64,000 nt of DNA from Saturnia japonica (taxonomy: Eukaryota; Arthropoda; Insecta; Lepidoptera; Saturniidae): contig CM065318.1 of NCBI GenBank assembly GCA_033032175.1, positions 13,950,001-14,014,000 on the forward strand, written 5' to 3'. Under the pieces are notes generated by a model, which saw only the letters and a program-made list of their open reading frames with translations, searched no databases and had not been told where the DNA came from. Positions 34,541 to 46,849 of this stretch are shown here, one piece after another. A program made the translations under genes and the position numbers. Each line of letters begins with the position of its first letter. Positions within the stretch are counted from its first letter, which is position 1.

Positions 34541-36069
34541 GTGGTAAAGGGAGACAGAACGCCCGCCGACCCTAGGGAATGTGAGGGAGAGGTGGACATT
34601 TCATCGACTCCAGCTACAAGATGGCAGACGTTTGCGGTTGATAGTTTATAGTTATTACGAGTAGCGCGACGTGTCCCGAGCTCGCTTTATCACATTGTTA
34701 GCGTTGTTATCCGCGTCCACCGGATTAAGTGGAGATCACGCCCGAGCCCGACAAAACTGCTTCTTCTAATGGCTTTTAACATTTACACGATCTTTTATGT
34801 AACAACTGAGAGCCCTTCTGAGTTCTGATTTATAACATGTTAAAATTTTATTCTCATGGTTATTAAATGTTAATATTTTCAACATCATAAAACATAAGCT
34901 TTATGGCGTTTTAATTAAAAACAAAGACGGAACAAGAATTCATTCCCCCCGTCTGTGTCCGCATTCCGGAGAGACTTCAAAGGGCGGGAGGTGTCGCGCG
35001 TGAATATAAATCTCCCGCCGGGATAAAAGTGGTTAAAGCTCGGGACGAATCTATATAAATGTTGCAATTCGTGCGAGTTCGAGTGATCGATTGCTCTCAC
35101 TATCGTCCCACTATTTCAACTATAAGACGTCTCATTTATTTCTGTCATATTCGACGCGTTTTTATTTCGCATGAAAAATTTGATACACACGGGTAAGAAT
35201 GATTACGTGTGTTTTTAAGCGGAACGTGGAATAAATAATAAGCATGAAGAAGACCTTGTTTATTTTTATCTCAAGGGCCCCGAATGCGAGTTAATCGAAT
35301 GCAACGTAAACATTCGCAGATGTGAGCGACACCAGGGGAGCAGACTTCTGAAAGATACACAGCGACACGTCGCGTCGCGTCGCTCCGCCATAAATCTACT
35401 AGAGCAAAGAAAGCGTTAACTGTGATTTACAGACACTCGCGTTGCCCGTGACGGCTATGAACCACTAAAACACGTTTATTATCTTGAAAATAAACTATAA
35501 AAAAGCCTTAAAACACCTCATATTTATGTAGAGATACGAAACAGCTCATGTTTGTGAAGCTGAGAGACTGGAATTTCGTTTAAAACGACGACATTGCTGA
35601 TTTAGCAAGAAATTCACCTCGACGTAAGTAAGATAGCCATCTGGTAGCTGTGAGGAATCCTATGACACAAACAAACAAAGGTATTGTGAACACGGTGATC
35701 AGAAACAGGACATCTTTGTGAACATACTACTGTTATGATGTTAGATGATAATAATGTCTTTTGAAATATGTCGACAACTATTTAAGATTTCAGTTGACAT
35801 CGAAGGGAAATTAATCTCCGACAGAATTCAATTAAAACTTTATTAATTTAGCAAAGAATCGCCGCAGAAACTCGTGATTCGCAGAAACGGTTACGTTGCC
35901 GGAGTTAAGAAAATTTAACTAATACAATTTATACAGAGATAAAATTAAGAACTTGGCCCGCAGGGAAACTCGATCTAAAGTGTTTTAATATAAGTTAGAA
36001 TATGAACAAAAAAACCAAAGCTTTTACGTTGTAAAACTCAGTCGTCTTAGAATTTGTTTTGATTCATAT
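34541..36069. other. Longest single-copy-looking, less AT-rich region
   Basis: Several sub-blocks have balanced composition: 34550-34760 (ccgcgtccaccggattaagt), 34920-35160 (cgggaggtgtcgcgcgtgaa) and 35270-35460 (cgacacgtcgcgtcgcgtcg). A TATATAAA lies at 35052-35059, but no initiator is at the proper spacing. No frame with a recognised domain was seen. It may hold enhancers or a promoter; this is inference from composition only. Confidence 0.35.
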
Positions 36070-36265
36070 TAGATTTAGCATTTGACCACAATCTCACCGG
36101 GTATTAAGTGACGATGTGGCCCAAGAACACAAATGGTCACACGCTAAGCCTTGTGAGTCCTACTGCCACTATGATTTCCTTCACGGAAAGCTCAGGTTCA
36201 TTGAAGGGATTCGAACACACGCCGATCGACACGATGTCCGTTTACGCTACAGCCGAGTCATCATC
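36070..36265 (-). mobile_element. SINE-like element, second family, copy 2
   Basis: Read on the minus strand: ggctgtagcgtaaacggaca, then a B-box-like gtgttcgaatccc, then cctgagctttccgtgaagga and aaatcatagtgg. These match the element at 25500-25700 block by block. Confidence 0.68.
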
Positions 36266-37689
36266 GCTTCATAAATGGTTCTAATTATCTAAAATTAGTT
36301 GCTTTAAAAAAAGTCCGTGGTGTTTTATTGTCATCACCACGTGCACAAGGCGGCTGAAAATAAATCGATTTGTTGTTCGCAGGCAAGATATTAGTTCAAA
36401 GTAGTAGAGTGTAATTAGAAACACATTGGAAGGGTGCGAGCACTGCGGTCGAGCCCGGAGCCGGAAAGCAGGAATGCGTCGACCGCACCAAACGCGAGCC
36501 GCATTCATTAAATAATTAAAACATAGTCTTGTACACTAATAGCCATTCCACATTCGGGAAACACATGGAAAACAAACACGTTGGTGTGTGTTACGACACT
36601 CGACAACAAAACAGGCGCACAGAACCGCGTTCCCGTAATATTAGGATGGCACGAATGCTTCGCAGCTCGCAAATTACAGTATTAAAATATAAAACCAGTA
36701 TAATAAACGCTTTTGCTTTGCTCAACGAACATTGTAGTTTTAGTGTTTCGTCGGATAGATCGTAAAACAACTATTCATAAACCGTTGTATCCGGCACTTC
36801 GTATGCCAGCCAGCTTTAAAATGTTGTTTATCAGTGTAGGTTTTTAAATAACTCGTTTGAAACTTTAATAAAAAAAGTATGATAACAATTTATTAGGGGA
36901 GATTTAAGAGACAATAACTGTTATATGTATTATGATTCTACTAATCGGCTTATTTATAAAATTTACAATCATCTTGTTATGAGAAACAACGCGCTTCCAT
37001 TGGTCAAATAACCATAACGTTTTACACAAATACGTTCGTATGTGATTTGAAATTTAAATAGTCATAAATATAAAGATTTACGCGTTAGCGCATATAATTA
37101 TTTAAAATACTATTTATTTGGAAAAAACATCGATGATATTTACAAACCGCTATTGAGAAGCCGGCGTCTTAAAGTATTTAAAAGATATACATATAAAACT
37201 TTTTAATGGAATTACCATTTCCGTAATTCCAACAAAAACGACGTCTTATCAAATAACAGAGAAAAACGGTTTATTTATTGTGAAAACTCTTCGCTCGTTC
37301 AGTAAATATTTTTGTATTCGGAATTCTTAGAAAAATAAAACATAAAAGTCACGAAAAAGAGAAACAACATCGGAGCGTAACATTATTTACGTCCGCCACG
37401 AGTGGCTGACCAACGGCGGCAACGGATAAACATAATAAAATTGAAGAAATAATAACCATTCTTCATTGAAGGCTGCCCACTGAGATTATTAGCGGAGATT
37501 ACTTCGGAGTTAATAGATCGGACGGATTTTTATCTATTCCGATTAAACTAATCGCTTTGTGTTATAAATACAACGGTTTTCATTGAACATTATCGTGTTA
37601 ATATCTTATTGTATTTATTATTATAGCTAGGTTCATTAGTACTTAATAGGTACTTATTTTCTTACAGTTTTTAATATAAATATGAACTA
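36266..37689. other. Non-coding DNA, composition falling back to AT-rich
   Basis: The first 400 bases are of mixed composition (gagcccggagccggaaagca near 36450). Short frames occur on both strands but show no domain. From 36800 on it is AT-rich and featureless. Confidence 0.4.
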
Positions 37690-37800
37690 CGTACTAGCTT
37701 TTACCCGCGACTTCCTTCCCGTTATCTTTAAAATAAAACGATTCGCACGCCATCTGATTTAAACTAGTTGAAATAATAGAAATCAATTCACTAATTTTTG
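37690..37800 (+). repeat. Fragment of an interspersed repeat
   Basis: It begins tactagcttttacccgcgac then ttccttcccg, a diverged form of the ctagctgtgcccgcgac end. Only about 100 bases are recognisable. Confidence 0.5.
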
Positions 37801-37864
37801 ATCGCAATTGGATGAGTGGTTTTCCTAAACCACATAATACAAAAAAAAGAGATATTAATCTTAT

Positions 37865-38040
37865 TATATTATTCTTGTTTGTATATACATATATTATGTA
37901 ATTGGTTTCTCGAAAACGGCTGCAACGATTTCGATGAAACTTTGCATTTAGATAATGTTTTACATTCCAAGTTTATCTAGATAGGTGTTTTTCTTTTTTT
38001 TTTCTTCTTAAGACACCGAGCACAGCTCGGTCGCCCAGAA
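37865..38040 (+). repeat. Interspersed repeat ending cgagcacagctcggtcgccc
   Basis: It has ttggtttctcgaaaacggct, gcaacgatttcgatgaaact and ttgcatttagataatg, and ends aagacaccgagcacagctcg. This arrangement is common in lepidopteran dispersed repeats. It contains an internal T-run. Confidence 0.65.
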
Positions 38041-40439
38041 TTTTTTTATTACGTTTTATTTAAGTGGGTACTTATAAGACAGCTTAGTTAAGTTCTTGTA
38101 AAAATGATCAGTTAAAAGTACGAATAGTTTTAGTCTTTTCGAATAGTTGTGGTATCATTATAACAATTACAATTTAGTTTATTTTAATCAAACCCAATCA
38201 AAAATGTTTACAAACATTTCGACTAATGAATATGATATTATGAACTCGATTTTAATAACGTTTTTCAAATGAACATTGTATAATATTGTTAACAACCATC
38301 ATGTCATTATTGAACACGCCGAACATGGTACATTTAGGGTTGTCATCCTTTCTTTATAATTAATTATATGTATTTCGGGTAATTATATTTTATAAGAATA
38401 ATAAAGTACGTGAAAATACTTTATTTCCCATAGTTACATTTGTAGAATTTATTTTACATAAATTAATAAAAGACCACAAAAGCTGATCGTAATTTTGGCT
38501 ATTACGACTGAACTGAAAAATAAAATCTTTATTTCGAGCCTGTGGTATATTTTAATTATCAATAAGTACGTAATAACTATTTATAATTAAATAACGGGGT
38601 ATTTCTTATTATTAATTTGAGTTTCATATTCATTCATATGCGTAGTAAATTAAAACAAATCAAAGACAAGATCTACTTTCCTGTCTCCACGTATATTTTA
38701 CGGTATAACTTATTTTTATTGAATGTACTTTTTCCCCTACCTGTAACAACCAATTATTTTTTTTACTCAATGGTGGAAGCCCTAGGTACCTGATACTCAG
38801 CTCAAATTACGACGTGATTATAAAACGTTAATCAGCAGTATGTATTCAATGACTGCTTTGGTCACTACATTATTATATACCGTAACATTTAAGACATTAA
38901 AAGCTTCAGAAATAAATCTTAAATATGACATTAACAATTATACCCTTAGGCGAAAGTGATCACACACTGATCACTCAAGCGCTAACGAAACTGACAATTA
39001 GAAGTCATTTAAAAATACGAAAAAGACAAATAGCAGCTTTCTTGTTCGAAACGGGATTCCTTGTCAGTGAGCAAGCATGTCATTACTGAACTTTTTCGTT
39101 TCAGTTTCGGATATTAGCTTCTTTAACATAATTATCGTGTTATTTTTTTATGATAAGGAATAAGCAAAAAGTCGTTGAGTATTTTCAGCATGGTGGGAAT
39201 TGTGGATTTGAACCTTGGGCTTATTTGTTATGATGGGACTGGCATATCCTTAGTGACAAAAGTCCCTAACTAAAATTGAGATTATAAAAAAAAACCCTGG
39301 GCTGGTTTACTCTTTAGAGAATGGTTTTGTGAATATATTAAAATATTTTTTATCGATATATACCTACCTATCTTCGAACATACTTTTAAAGTAGGAGGAA
39401 ATAGAGTTTCAGATTTTAAAAATATATTATAGGAAGGAATCCCTTGCTTAAATTAATGAAATCCTTTATCATAGAATTATGAATTCAGTATATTAGAGCG
39501 AGCAGATTTTATTACTCTATGTCCTTTATGTACATGGGTCACTTCCGAGTGCTTCTTATTTTCCTTACGGTCAGGTACTTTTTGATTTAGATCGCTCTAT
39601 CACAGTTGCTACTTAGACACAGATTTGCATTGTATATATTTTTTCCCAATTCAACGAAGTCCAGTCAAAAACTACAATCCCAACCGTACCTTATATTGGT
39701 GACTTTCTTTCAAAAACCTACCAGTATTTGCACGATGTTCTAAAATTACTGCATACAGTAACATTGTTTTAACTTATTGTCGTATTATTGCATTGTCTAA
39801 TTATTTGATAGGTGTTTTAACAGGCAGTATTATTAGTTCTACAAACGTATTAATCAAATACTTGTATATCCTAACTTTAAAACAACTGTTACATAACAGT
39901 TATTACAAGTTCTAAAGACTTATTATCTTTATAAATATTTGCAGGTGACAAAGACGTTGCTCAATAAATTTGGGCACGCAGGTTAATACGCCGTCTGCGT
40001 AGGCTACGATTTCCTGGACGAACAGCGATGCAAATGGCCGACTTTACGAACGGAACTGGCTCGCCTTTTATTTCGGTGTCGTGTTTAACTGCTATTACGT
40101 GCATCCTTTATTATTGCAATAAAAATTAATATGTATTCTCTTTCAAAAGGAATGTTGTTCTTCTTTAACTGTGATTAAAATAGTTTACTGTTTCATTTGA
40201 AAGTATATTGTGAGACAAACGACAGTAAACTCCGTTGAGTTGAATGTTCCGTAGTGGGATTACACTTTTTTTAATTAAAAATATAACACACTGGTCTTAC
40301 TGACTTCACACAAAGCAAGACATAACTCTCTGGGCATTGAGTGAAAATAAGCGCTCGAGGACTCAACCCACTCTAGCATATAAATGCTGACTCGAGGCCC
40401 ATTTGCTACACACAGATGTATTCCATTAATTATTAAGTT
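38041..40439. other. Non-coding DNA with a hAT-type end and an exon-like segment
   Basis: At 38336 ttagggttgtcatcctttct resembles the left end of the hAT relic at 32809, but no partner end was found. At 38955-38975 agtgatca/tgatcact forms an 8-bp hairpin. At 39945-39981 a 37-nt segment is bracketed by splice-like sites (see findings). A 33-codon frame at 40028-40129 overlaps an AATAAA at 40118-40123. None of these is firm. Confidence 0.35.
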
Positions 40440-40542
40440 TTCTTTTTTTCTTTCTACAATTTTTTTTATTTTGTTATTTTTTTTTGTTTTGTGTGTGTAA
40501 CAAATAAATGTCTTTTCTTTTTTTCTTTCTTTCTTTCTTTCA
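40440..40542 (-). repeat. Pyrimidine-rich tract, probable retroelement tail
   Basis: About 100 bases made almost wholly of T and C, with CTTT units (four in a row at 40525-40541). On the minus strand it reads as an AAAGAAAG tail, as left by poly(A)-tailed retroelements. The two minus-strand open frames crossing it are artefacts of low complexity. Confidence 0.6.
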
Positions 40543-42549
40543 ATAACGATACTGTAAGCATTGGTACGCGTTTTATTAACAACAAGCATACTTTCACATT
40601 TATAATATTGTTAACTACAGAATTATTGTTTATGTAGATATCGTAATAATTAATTTTTTTGATAAGGACCAAGCATCTAAGAAGTAACATAATAAACATA
40701 TAAGAATCTATCCAGTAGATTTTGTTTGATGCGCGTAAAACTGCAAACCTCAATCATTTTATTTATATATAGATATAAATTAAAGTTTATTTAAAATCCC
40801 ATTATAACCAATTACCGGTTTCTCTCCTTATTCATAAATAATTCGATAGCCAGACTCCGTTTAAATTAAAGCAATAAATACTTATAAAAGCCATTAGGAG
40901 GGAATCAGTCGACTGCCAACCGATCTCTTTATATCCATGAGACAATAAAACCTCGAGCTATAAACCGGGTCGCGCCGCAGTTTTATCTCCAACAAAATTA
41001 ATCAATCACCCATCATCCCATCAACAGTTTATACTTCTCGGTTTACCGTTCCGTGGCGTCGACGCTTCGACTTTAACTTTTTTAATAAATGTGTTTTAGA
41101 TTATTCCTAACATGATGTGTCGAAGTATTATTTTTAATGTTTTGGCTATATCTGAACGCGTCGACAGCGAGTGATATAACATTGGATCTTGACGTCTCTA
41201 AATATATTACTAATACTAGTCTAAATTGAAAACATATTAGCAATAAAACGTTGTGTACAAATTCATAAACATTATAATTACTTAAATATTTTTTCAGTTA
41301 ACTTCATACCTTACTCTTACTAACTCTTCGAATACCTATGTATTGATATTAGTTGCCTGTTTATAATTTTCATAAAATAGAATTAGTTATAAAAATCCAG
41401 TGTAACCAGAATAAAAAAATATTAAACCAATAAAAAAGTGTTATTGTAATAAATAAAACACATAGTATATTAAAAATAGCAAGAGATAAATAACCAAATA
41501 AATGTTAATTTTGTGAATAAAATTCAAACTATTATTTTTAAAATTCGTATCCAAAGAATATTATTTTGCAGTCATTTTAAAATCGGTGCAATATATCATC
41601 AGTTCGCCGCGCTACGCCATACTGGCTTTATTTTTATTGATGTTAATACCTTGTCAGCACTAATGCGTTGGTAATGTGCGTCTCTTCAAAGAAATGATGC
41701 TTATGTGTGTCGTTTAGATAAAACCGTTATCATATATTCACGCATTACGTTCTGTTACATTAACTTCGTATACACGCTTACCTAAATATATAATATTATC
41801 TAAAGATTCAAAAGGCCAAGCGAAATAAACAAGATCAATACAAGCGGATATTAGTTTAAGCTTCAGATCGTATTGACCTTTGATGGCCATGTTCGTCGTC
41901 TATAGCTTGTTCTTGAAAAAAGGGTTGTACCTAATCCGCGATAGTTTTTCTTACGGTCAAGAATGCCTTTTCATGTACTACTTTGAATAAAGTTTTTTTT
42001 TTACATGACATTGAACCAAACAAAATCCTCTTCGAGCGAGAGTCAATAATAATACTCACGTGGCTTTGAGTTTCGATTCAATATAGTAGTTGAGTTTAGT
42101 GGTCATACGACTAAAGAACGAGATTGGATTAATTATTACTTAATATCGAACAATACAAACAAGTCGCAAGCATCTGGTTTAATTATCCGCTCAATTAACG
42201 GCCAGGCCTCAAATTAACGGAGCTATTCAACTAATGGGCTCAATGACGTGCAAGCATCAGGCTAGCCAAATGGAATGGCGAGTCGACATTTACTGACGGG
42301 CATAATCGAAGCCATTTCAATTTAGTTCTATTTTCCACCGCTAAGGGAGCCTCGAGGCAAACAACAAATATAGTGTAATTGTAGTCAACAAGCAGCGAAA
42401 TTTGTTTTGTATTGCAATGTAAAATTTTCTGTTGAATTACGATTTAGGAGTACAAGCTACAACAAGATTTAAAAATATGTTTATGAGAATAAAATACTTC
42501 ATCTACAAAATAATTTGTTAATCTAAATGTTTGTTAATACTTTATTAAT
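40543..42549. other. Non-coding; single-copy-looking block 42160-42370
   Basis: AT-rich until about 42150. The block 42160-42370 contains ttaacggccaggcctcaaat and gggcataatcgaagccattt, looks unique, and may be constrained. Composition then drops again. No gene or RNA was recognised. Confidence 0.4.
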
Positions 42550-42649
42550 CGACTTCAAAAAAGGAGGATGTACTCAATTGGAATATATGTATATATAAAC
42601 CTCATTGGCATTGGACCTTTGACTTTGAACATACACCAGGGAACTCTTT
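42550..42649 (+). repeat. Interspersed repeat family B, short copy
   Basis: It begins cgacttcaaaaaaggaggat and ends acatacaccagggaactctt. The middle, present in the copies at 24613 and 55720, has been deleted. Confidence 0.75.
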
Positions 42650-43054
42650 GTCTTGTATATGTTTGTGAAATAACTATATTTAATATTATAAAAATTATGT
42701 GATCATTTCATAGCCTATTTATTTATGAGGAGAGAAGGCGATTTATGTATGAGAACAAGCCAGAAACTGTCGAAGATTTAAAAATGAATATAACATGCGT
42801 CATCACTGAGGTAGTAGGAGTCATTGTGTGAAAAAGTGACGGAAAATTTGACTTCTTGTATTCACGCTTACCATACGAAGTCGAGGTGGGCATTAGAATG
42901 ATGTAGTATTCCATAAATAATGCCAATGAGTAAGCTCTCGGAAAAAGATATACATAATTGTAAAACACCAATGGGTTTTTATTTTATTTTAAATACACCA
43001 GGTTCTTATTGAAAAATCTTATATAGGTAAAGAGTAGTTTCTAATAGCTTTTTG
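42650..43054. other. Non-coding DNA
   Basis: An 82-codon minus-strand frame (42723-42971) has no domain or conserved motif. Nothing else was recognised. Confidence 0.4.
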
Positions 43055-43140
43055 TTCGGACTAACTATAGGTACTGTTAGCCTTATGGCCTAGAAGCTTA
43101 AAGAAGCTAATAGAAGCTTTGGCAGCTTCATCGAGCTTGA
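43055..43140 (+). repeat. Short GC-richer repeat, copy 3 of 3
   Basis: It shares ggactaactat, actgttagcctta and gcagcttcatcgagctt with the copies at 2581 and 3641, with several substitutions. It is the most distant copy, 40 kb away. Confidence 0.55.
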
Positions 43141-43720
43141 TTTATAATGACTTCACCAATCAACTGACTGATTTGTAAGAATAAACTATAAAGGTAGGTA
43201 ACCCAATATTTCTGGTCTCGGTTTTCTGTCAAAACTCAACAGAAATTATGATTATCATCATGAGCCGTTGCGATACTGAGTTAAAATTATAAGATCAGAT
43301 TCATGAGAATAATACGATTATTAGTTTATACTAAGTTCACACGCGTCGTCAACTTTAAAAACAATGCGATTGAATGTCAGTTTTTCAACGTCGCATCACA
43401 TAAATTATATACGATAAAATCGCCGCAGAACCGTTGCTGGAGCGTGTAAATTTACTTTGCGATAACATAAGTACTTCTGTAAATAATGACGCCTACCTAT
43501 AAAATATGTGTGAATTACTTGAATTCCTTTTATGTTTTGATGTTAGGGAATAAGAAACCGGTCACGATCAATTCCTGTGAAGTATTTACTTACTCCATTT
43601 GTTTCTAGTTATTAACGGTCAGCTAAACTATATGGCAGAATAAAAGTATGGTAACTATGTTATGCAGTATTTAAATATTGGTTTAAAAAATTATGTTAAC
43701 ATATTTGACGTCAAAAACAT

Positions 43721-43890
43721 TAGCGTAGCCTATGGATGCTTGTAACAACAGAGTAATCACAAATGCATTGCCGACCTTAAACTCTCCTTCTCCAAATAGT
43801 TCTGGAAACCCTGCTCACCACAGGAACTCAACATAACGTTATTTGGCTGCGATCTTCTGTTGCGTGGAGTATTCCACTAGTCGGCCTGCA
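43721..43890 (+). repeat. Lepidopteran repeat (gcctatggatgcttgtaaca), copy 2
   Basis: It has agcctatggatgcttgtaac, cattgccgacctta and later ccagggttt-like ends, the block order of 13066-13213 but decayed. There is no frame of note. Confidence 0.6.
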
Positions 43891-44182
43891 ACCAAGTTGA
43901 GAGAAACCTCCAAATAGATTTCTCTGTGACCTACCAATTTCATTTACGTGTTTTAAAGCTAATTTATGCTATAAATTTTTCTAAATTTTAAATCTTTAAG
44001 CCTAACAGGACAGATTACACCATAATATTAATCATAGCGTTCAAATATATATCTATATGACTTTGTATGTTCAAGCTAAGAAAATACAAGTGGGTGCGTG
44101 TACTTATATGTACGCTCATTAGAAATTATACTTCTTTGACTTGACCAAAATGATTTTTAATTTTCCTGAAATTAATTTGAGG

Positions 44183-44290
44183 TGTCCCGGCAGTTGTATC
44201 TAATAGTCAGTCCTCCGAATACACAGTACGAGTGATTTGATATGTATGTGTGTTCAAGTCCCGCTGATTTTAGGTTTAAAAAAAAAAATT
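44183..44290 (+). mobile_element. Possible tRNA-like SINE fragment
   Basis: A B-box-like gttcaagtccc (44254-44264) lies about 60 nt after tgtcccggcagttgtatcta. An A-rich tail (aaaaaaaaaaatt) follows. The A box is weak. It could be a chance B box with an A run, so the call is tentative. Confidence 0.35.
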
Positions 44291-44682
44291 AAAGAAGATA
44301 TTTTTGTTTTTAGGTATTGTGAGCGCACACCGTGGAAATTCATTCATCATATTTAACAGCGCGCCTAAAGAATTCTAGCCTTAATATGCATCAAAAAAGC
44401 AGATTATACAGTCACGCATGCCATGACAGTTCAAAGCATAAGGAAAGAGTTAAAAAAGTACACTTATTCGTTCTGGGAACATTCAACCGAGTCATTTGAA
44501 TTTTTTCTTTCAACCGCATTTTGAATTAAATGTGCTTTTAATAAAGTTAACACATGTCGTTCCTAGGGAATGCGAACTGAGCAAAACTCACACCTGCACG
44601 ACGTGTTCTTATTTCTCTTACCTGCAAATAAAATAAAAATATGTTATTGATAGGTGCCAACTAGCAACAAAGATTCTTAATC

Positions 44683-44940
44683 TATATAAATAAAATAATA
44701 GAGGTTTACTACTGGCAAAAACTACTGGATAGATTTTGATGATTTTTTTTTTTGTTTATGTACTCCGTATTTCCGTAAACACGTGGTCCTTATAAAAAAT
44801 AAAAATTATCAAGATATCTTCATTTAATAAAAAGTTATGAGATTTAAGAAACTATGATTTTTAGTGTTTGTTTACCGTGGAGAAGTGGGGATTATATTAT
44901 TAATAAAGATTAATACGAAAGAAGTCGCGGGCGGTTAGTA
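44683..44940 (+). repeat. Interspersed repeat (ctatataaataaaataatag start)
   Basis: It contains ctactggatagattttgatg, a T run, cacgtggtccttataaaa and a terminal gaagtcgcgggcgg, the order found in common lepidopteran repeats. It is bounded approximately. Confidence 0.6.
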
Positions 44941-45070
44941 GTACATAATAGGTAAAGTGAGTGTGAAAAAAAACTATATTAGATTCCTCTTCTTATATTT
45001 CTTTATGATCTATGTACATCCACAGTTCTACCAACGTGAGTGAGCACAATATTTTTTTAACATAGCTTTT

Positions 45071-45262
45071 ACAAGATGGCGGCTATCTTATTAAAAATGT
45101 CTAGGAAGTTTTCGTGGTAATAAAAATGCATTATAGTTACCATAGTTATTATTTATATTCCACTTCACTTGTACACAATAAACAAACTAAACCACGCAAA
45201 ATATGTAGTCATAGTTGTTCAACATAAATATCTCTTTAGAACTGTTACATTCATGATAAGTA
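45071..45262 (+). repeat. Interspersed repeat with aagatggcggc start, copy 3 of 3
   Basis: Shared blocks are acaagatggcggctatctta, ttaaaaatgtctagg, ttccacttcacttgtacaca and a tttagaactg end. It has the same layout as 9101 and 29805. Confidence 0.65.
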
Positions 45263-45523
45263 TAGTGATTATCTTCTAAGAATTTGCGACAGTGATTAAG
45301 GTATTAATTAGGCATCCGTGTTCTTTCCATAAGAATCTCAAGTAGCTGAAGCTAGACATTGAAGGAACCGAGTGTAATGACCGTGTCGAGTAATATTATC
45401 ACAACTTAAGATCAACATTACGGGTGTCGATCACTGTGAAGATATATGAAACTGTAAATGTGTATTTACTTAGTTATATGTACATAAAAATGGTTTTCAT
45501 TGATTATTTTACTTTATTATGTA

Positions 45524-45735
45524 CTAGCTGCGGCCGTGGCTTCGCTCACGTGGGCTACAGAATGCACGCGCGAATCTTGCTGGCCCGCTCCCAGCTATTT
45601 TAAAGCCAAAAATGCTTATTGTGGGTGTTCTTTAGAAGATAGATGTATACTCTCCCGAACTTTTTTGTAGGTCTTTTTAATATATATGATTATGTAGTAC
45701 ATTAATTTGCTGTATCTCTTATGGTTTACTTACTT
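45524..45735 (+). repeat. Interspersed repeat family L, truncated copy
   Basis: It starts ctagctgcggccgtggcttc and runs through cgcgcgaatcttgctggccc, aaaatgcttattgtggg and the gtagtacattaatttgctg block, then loses similarity after tggtttact. The full-length relative is 52063-52595. Confidence 0.78.
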
Positions 45736-46849
45736 ATTCGGGCTTCACAAATGAATTAAGGGCTCAAAGTTTTTTGAAAAAAGAAAACGAATTAATAGAT
45801 ATATTATCTCATACGAGTTTACGATTAAAACTGATTGTTGATATCACTATTTTAAAAACACAATAAACTAGCAACACATGCAATGTCATTTTACTCCATG
45901 GGTTTCAAAAAAGCACCATTTTGTGTACCTATTTGGCGGGATCTTGAAGTGGCATGTTGTGGTTTTTATTTCTTATTCATTAACTTAGGTTTTTGACCCT
46001 ATATTATGTAATATTGATGGTGTTTTGCGTGATATAGTTTGCTTATTATGCTTATGTGAAGTAGACTGTAACTATAAACTGAAAGCATGCATGCCACTTT
46101 GAATACAAAATACCTACTACTACGAAGGCTTAAAACATTGACATTGGCAATTGCTTTTTGCGGTGCCAAAACAAGAAGAAGAAGAAATCGTACCATATGT
46201 CACTATTAAAATTGTCGCTGACCATTTATATTTGTATTTATGGTGTAATGACGCCAGCCAGTATTCTCATTTACATTGAGGTCTGTATCGTGATTTCATT
46301 ACCACGAGTAAAGCACGTTCGTTCTATGTGTTATCTGTTAATGTTGACATTAATAATCTTTATTTAATTTCAAAATCAGATCCCTATCTAATTATCCATT
46401 TGTTTATCATTAATTAGTGTGTTTATAGATATACTTACTACAATAAAACTTAGGAATTATTTTGATAAGATTATTAGTTAAGGTTGTATTAAAATGATTA
46501 TTTTTATCAAATGTTAACGCTTAATTTTATTACTGAATATGAATAAATAAATGCAAGAAGATATTAAACCGAGTAATGAACTAATAAATTATAAGTATTA
46601 TATTAGGTCCTTTTACATATGCAATTAGAGTTTTATACGATGGTTAATAAATACGTTAGGATCCGATAAGTGGCTCTGTGTTCGAACAATTAACTACAAG
46701 AAAGAGTAGAAGGTTTGCCGGCTCAGCTAGTTTACAATAAAAACATAACCTACTTTTTATTTATAATTAAGACACCGACAAATTTCAATAATATTCCTTT
46801 TATCTTAGTTATACGTTAGTTTGTTAATATCAATTGAACGTACTTTTAT
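45736..46849. other. AT-rich non-coding DNA
   Basis: Nothing was recognised apart from short A/T runs. A ggtgccaaaacaagaagaag stretch lies near 46165. Confidence 0.45.

Noticed and set aside
35052..35059. TATATAAA as a core promoter
   Set aside because: No initiator-like sequence at 25-35 nt downstream (the nearest TCACTA is about 45 nt away) and TATA-like words are common in this composition.
40275..40753. Two overlapping minus-strand frames with Lys/Glu repeats
   Set aside because: The repeats are encoded by the CTTT microsatellite; low complexity, not a protein.
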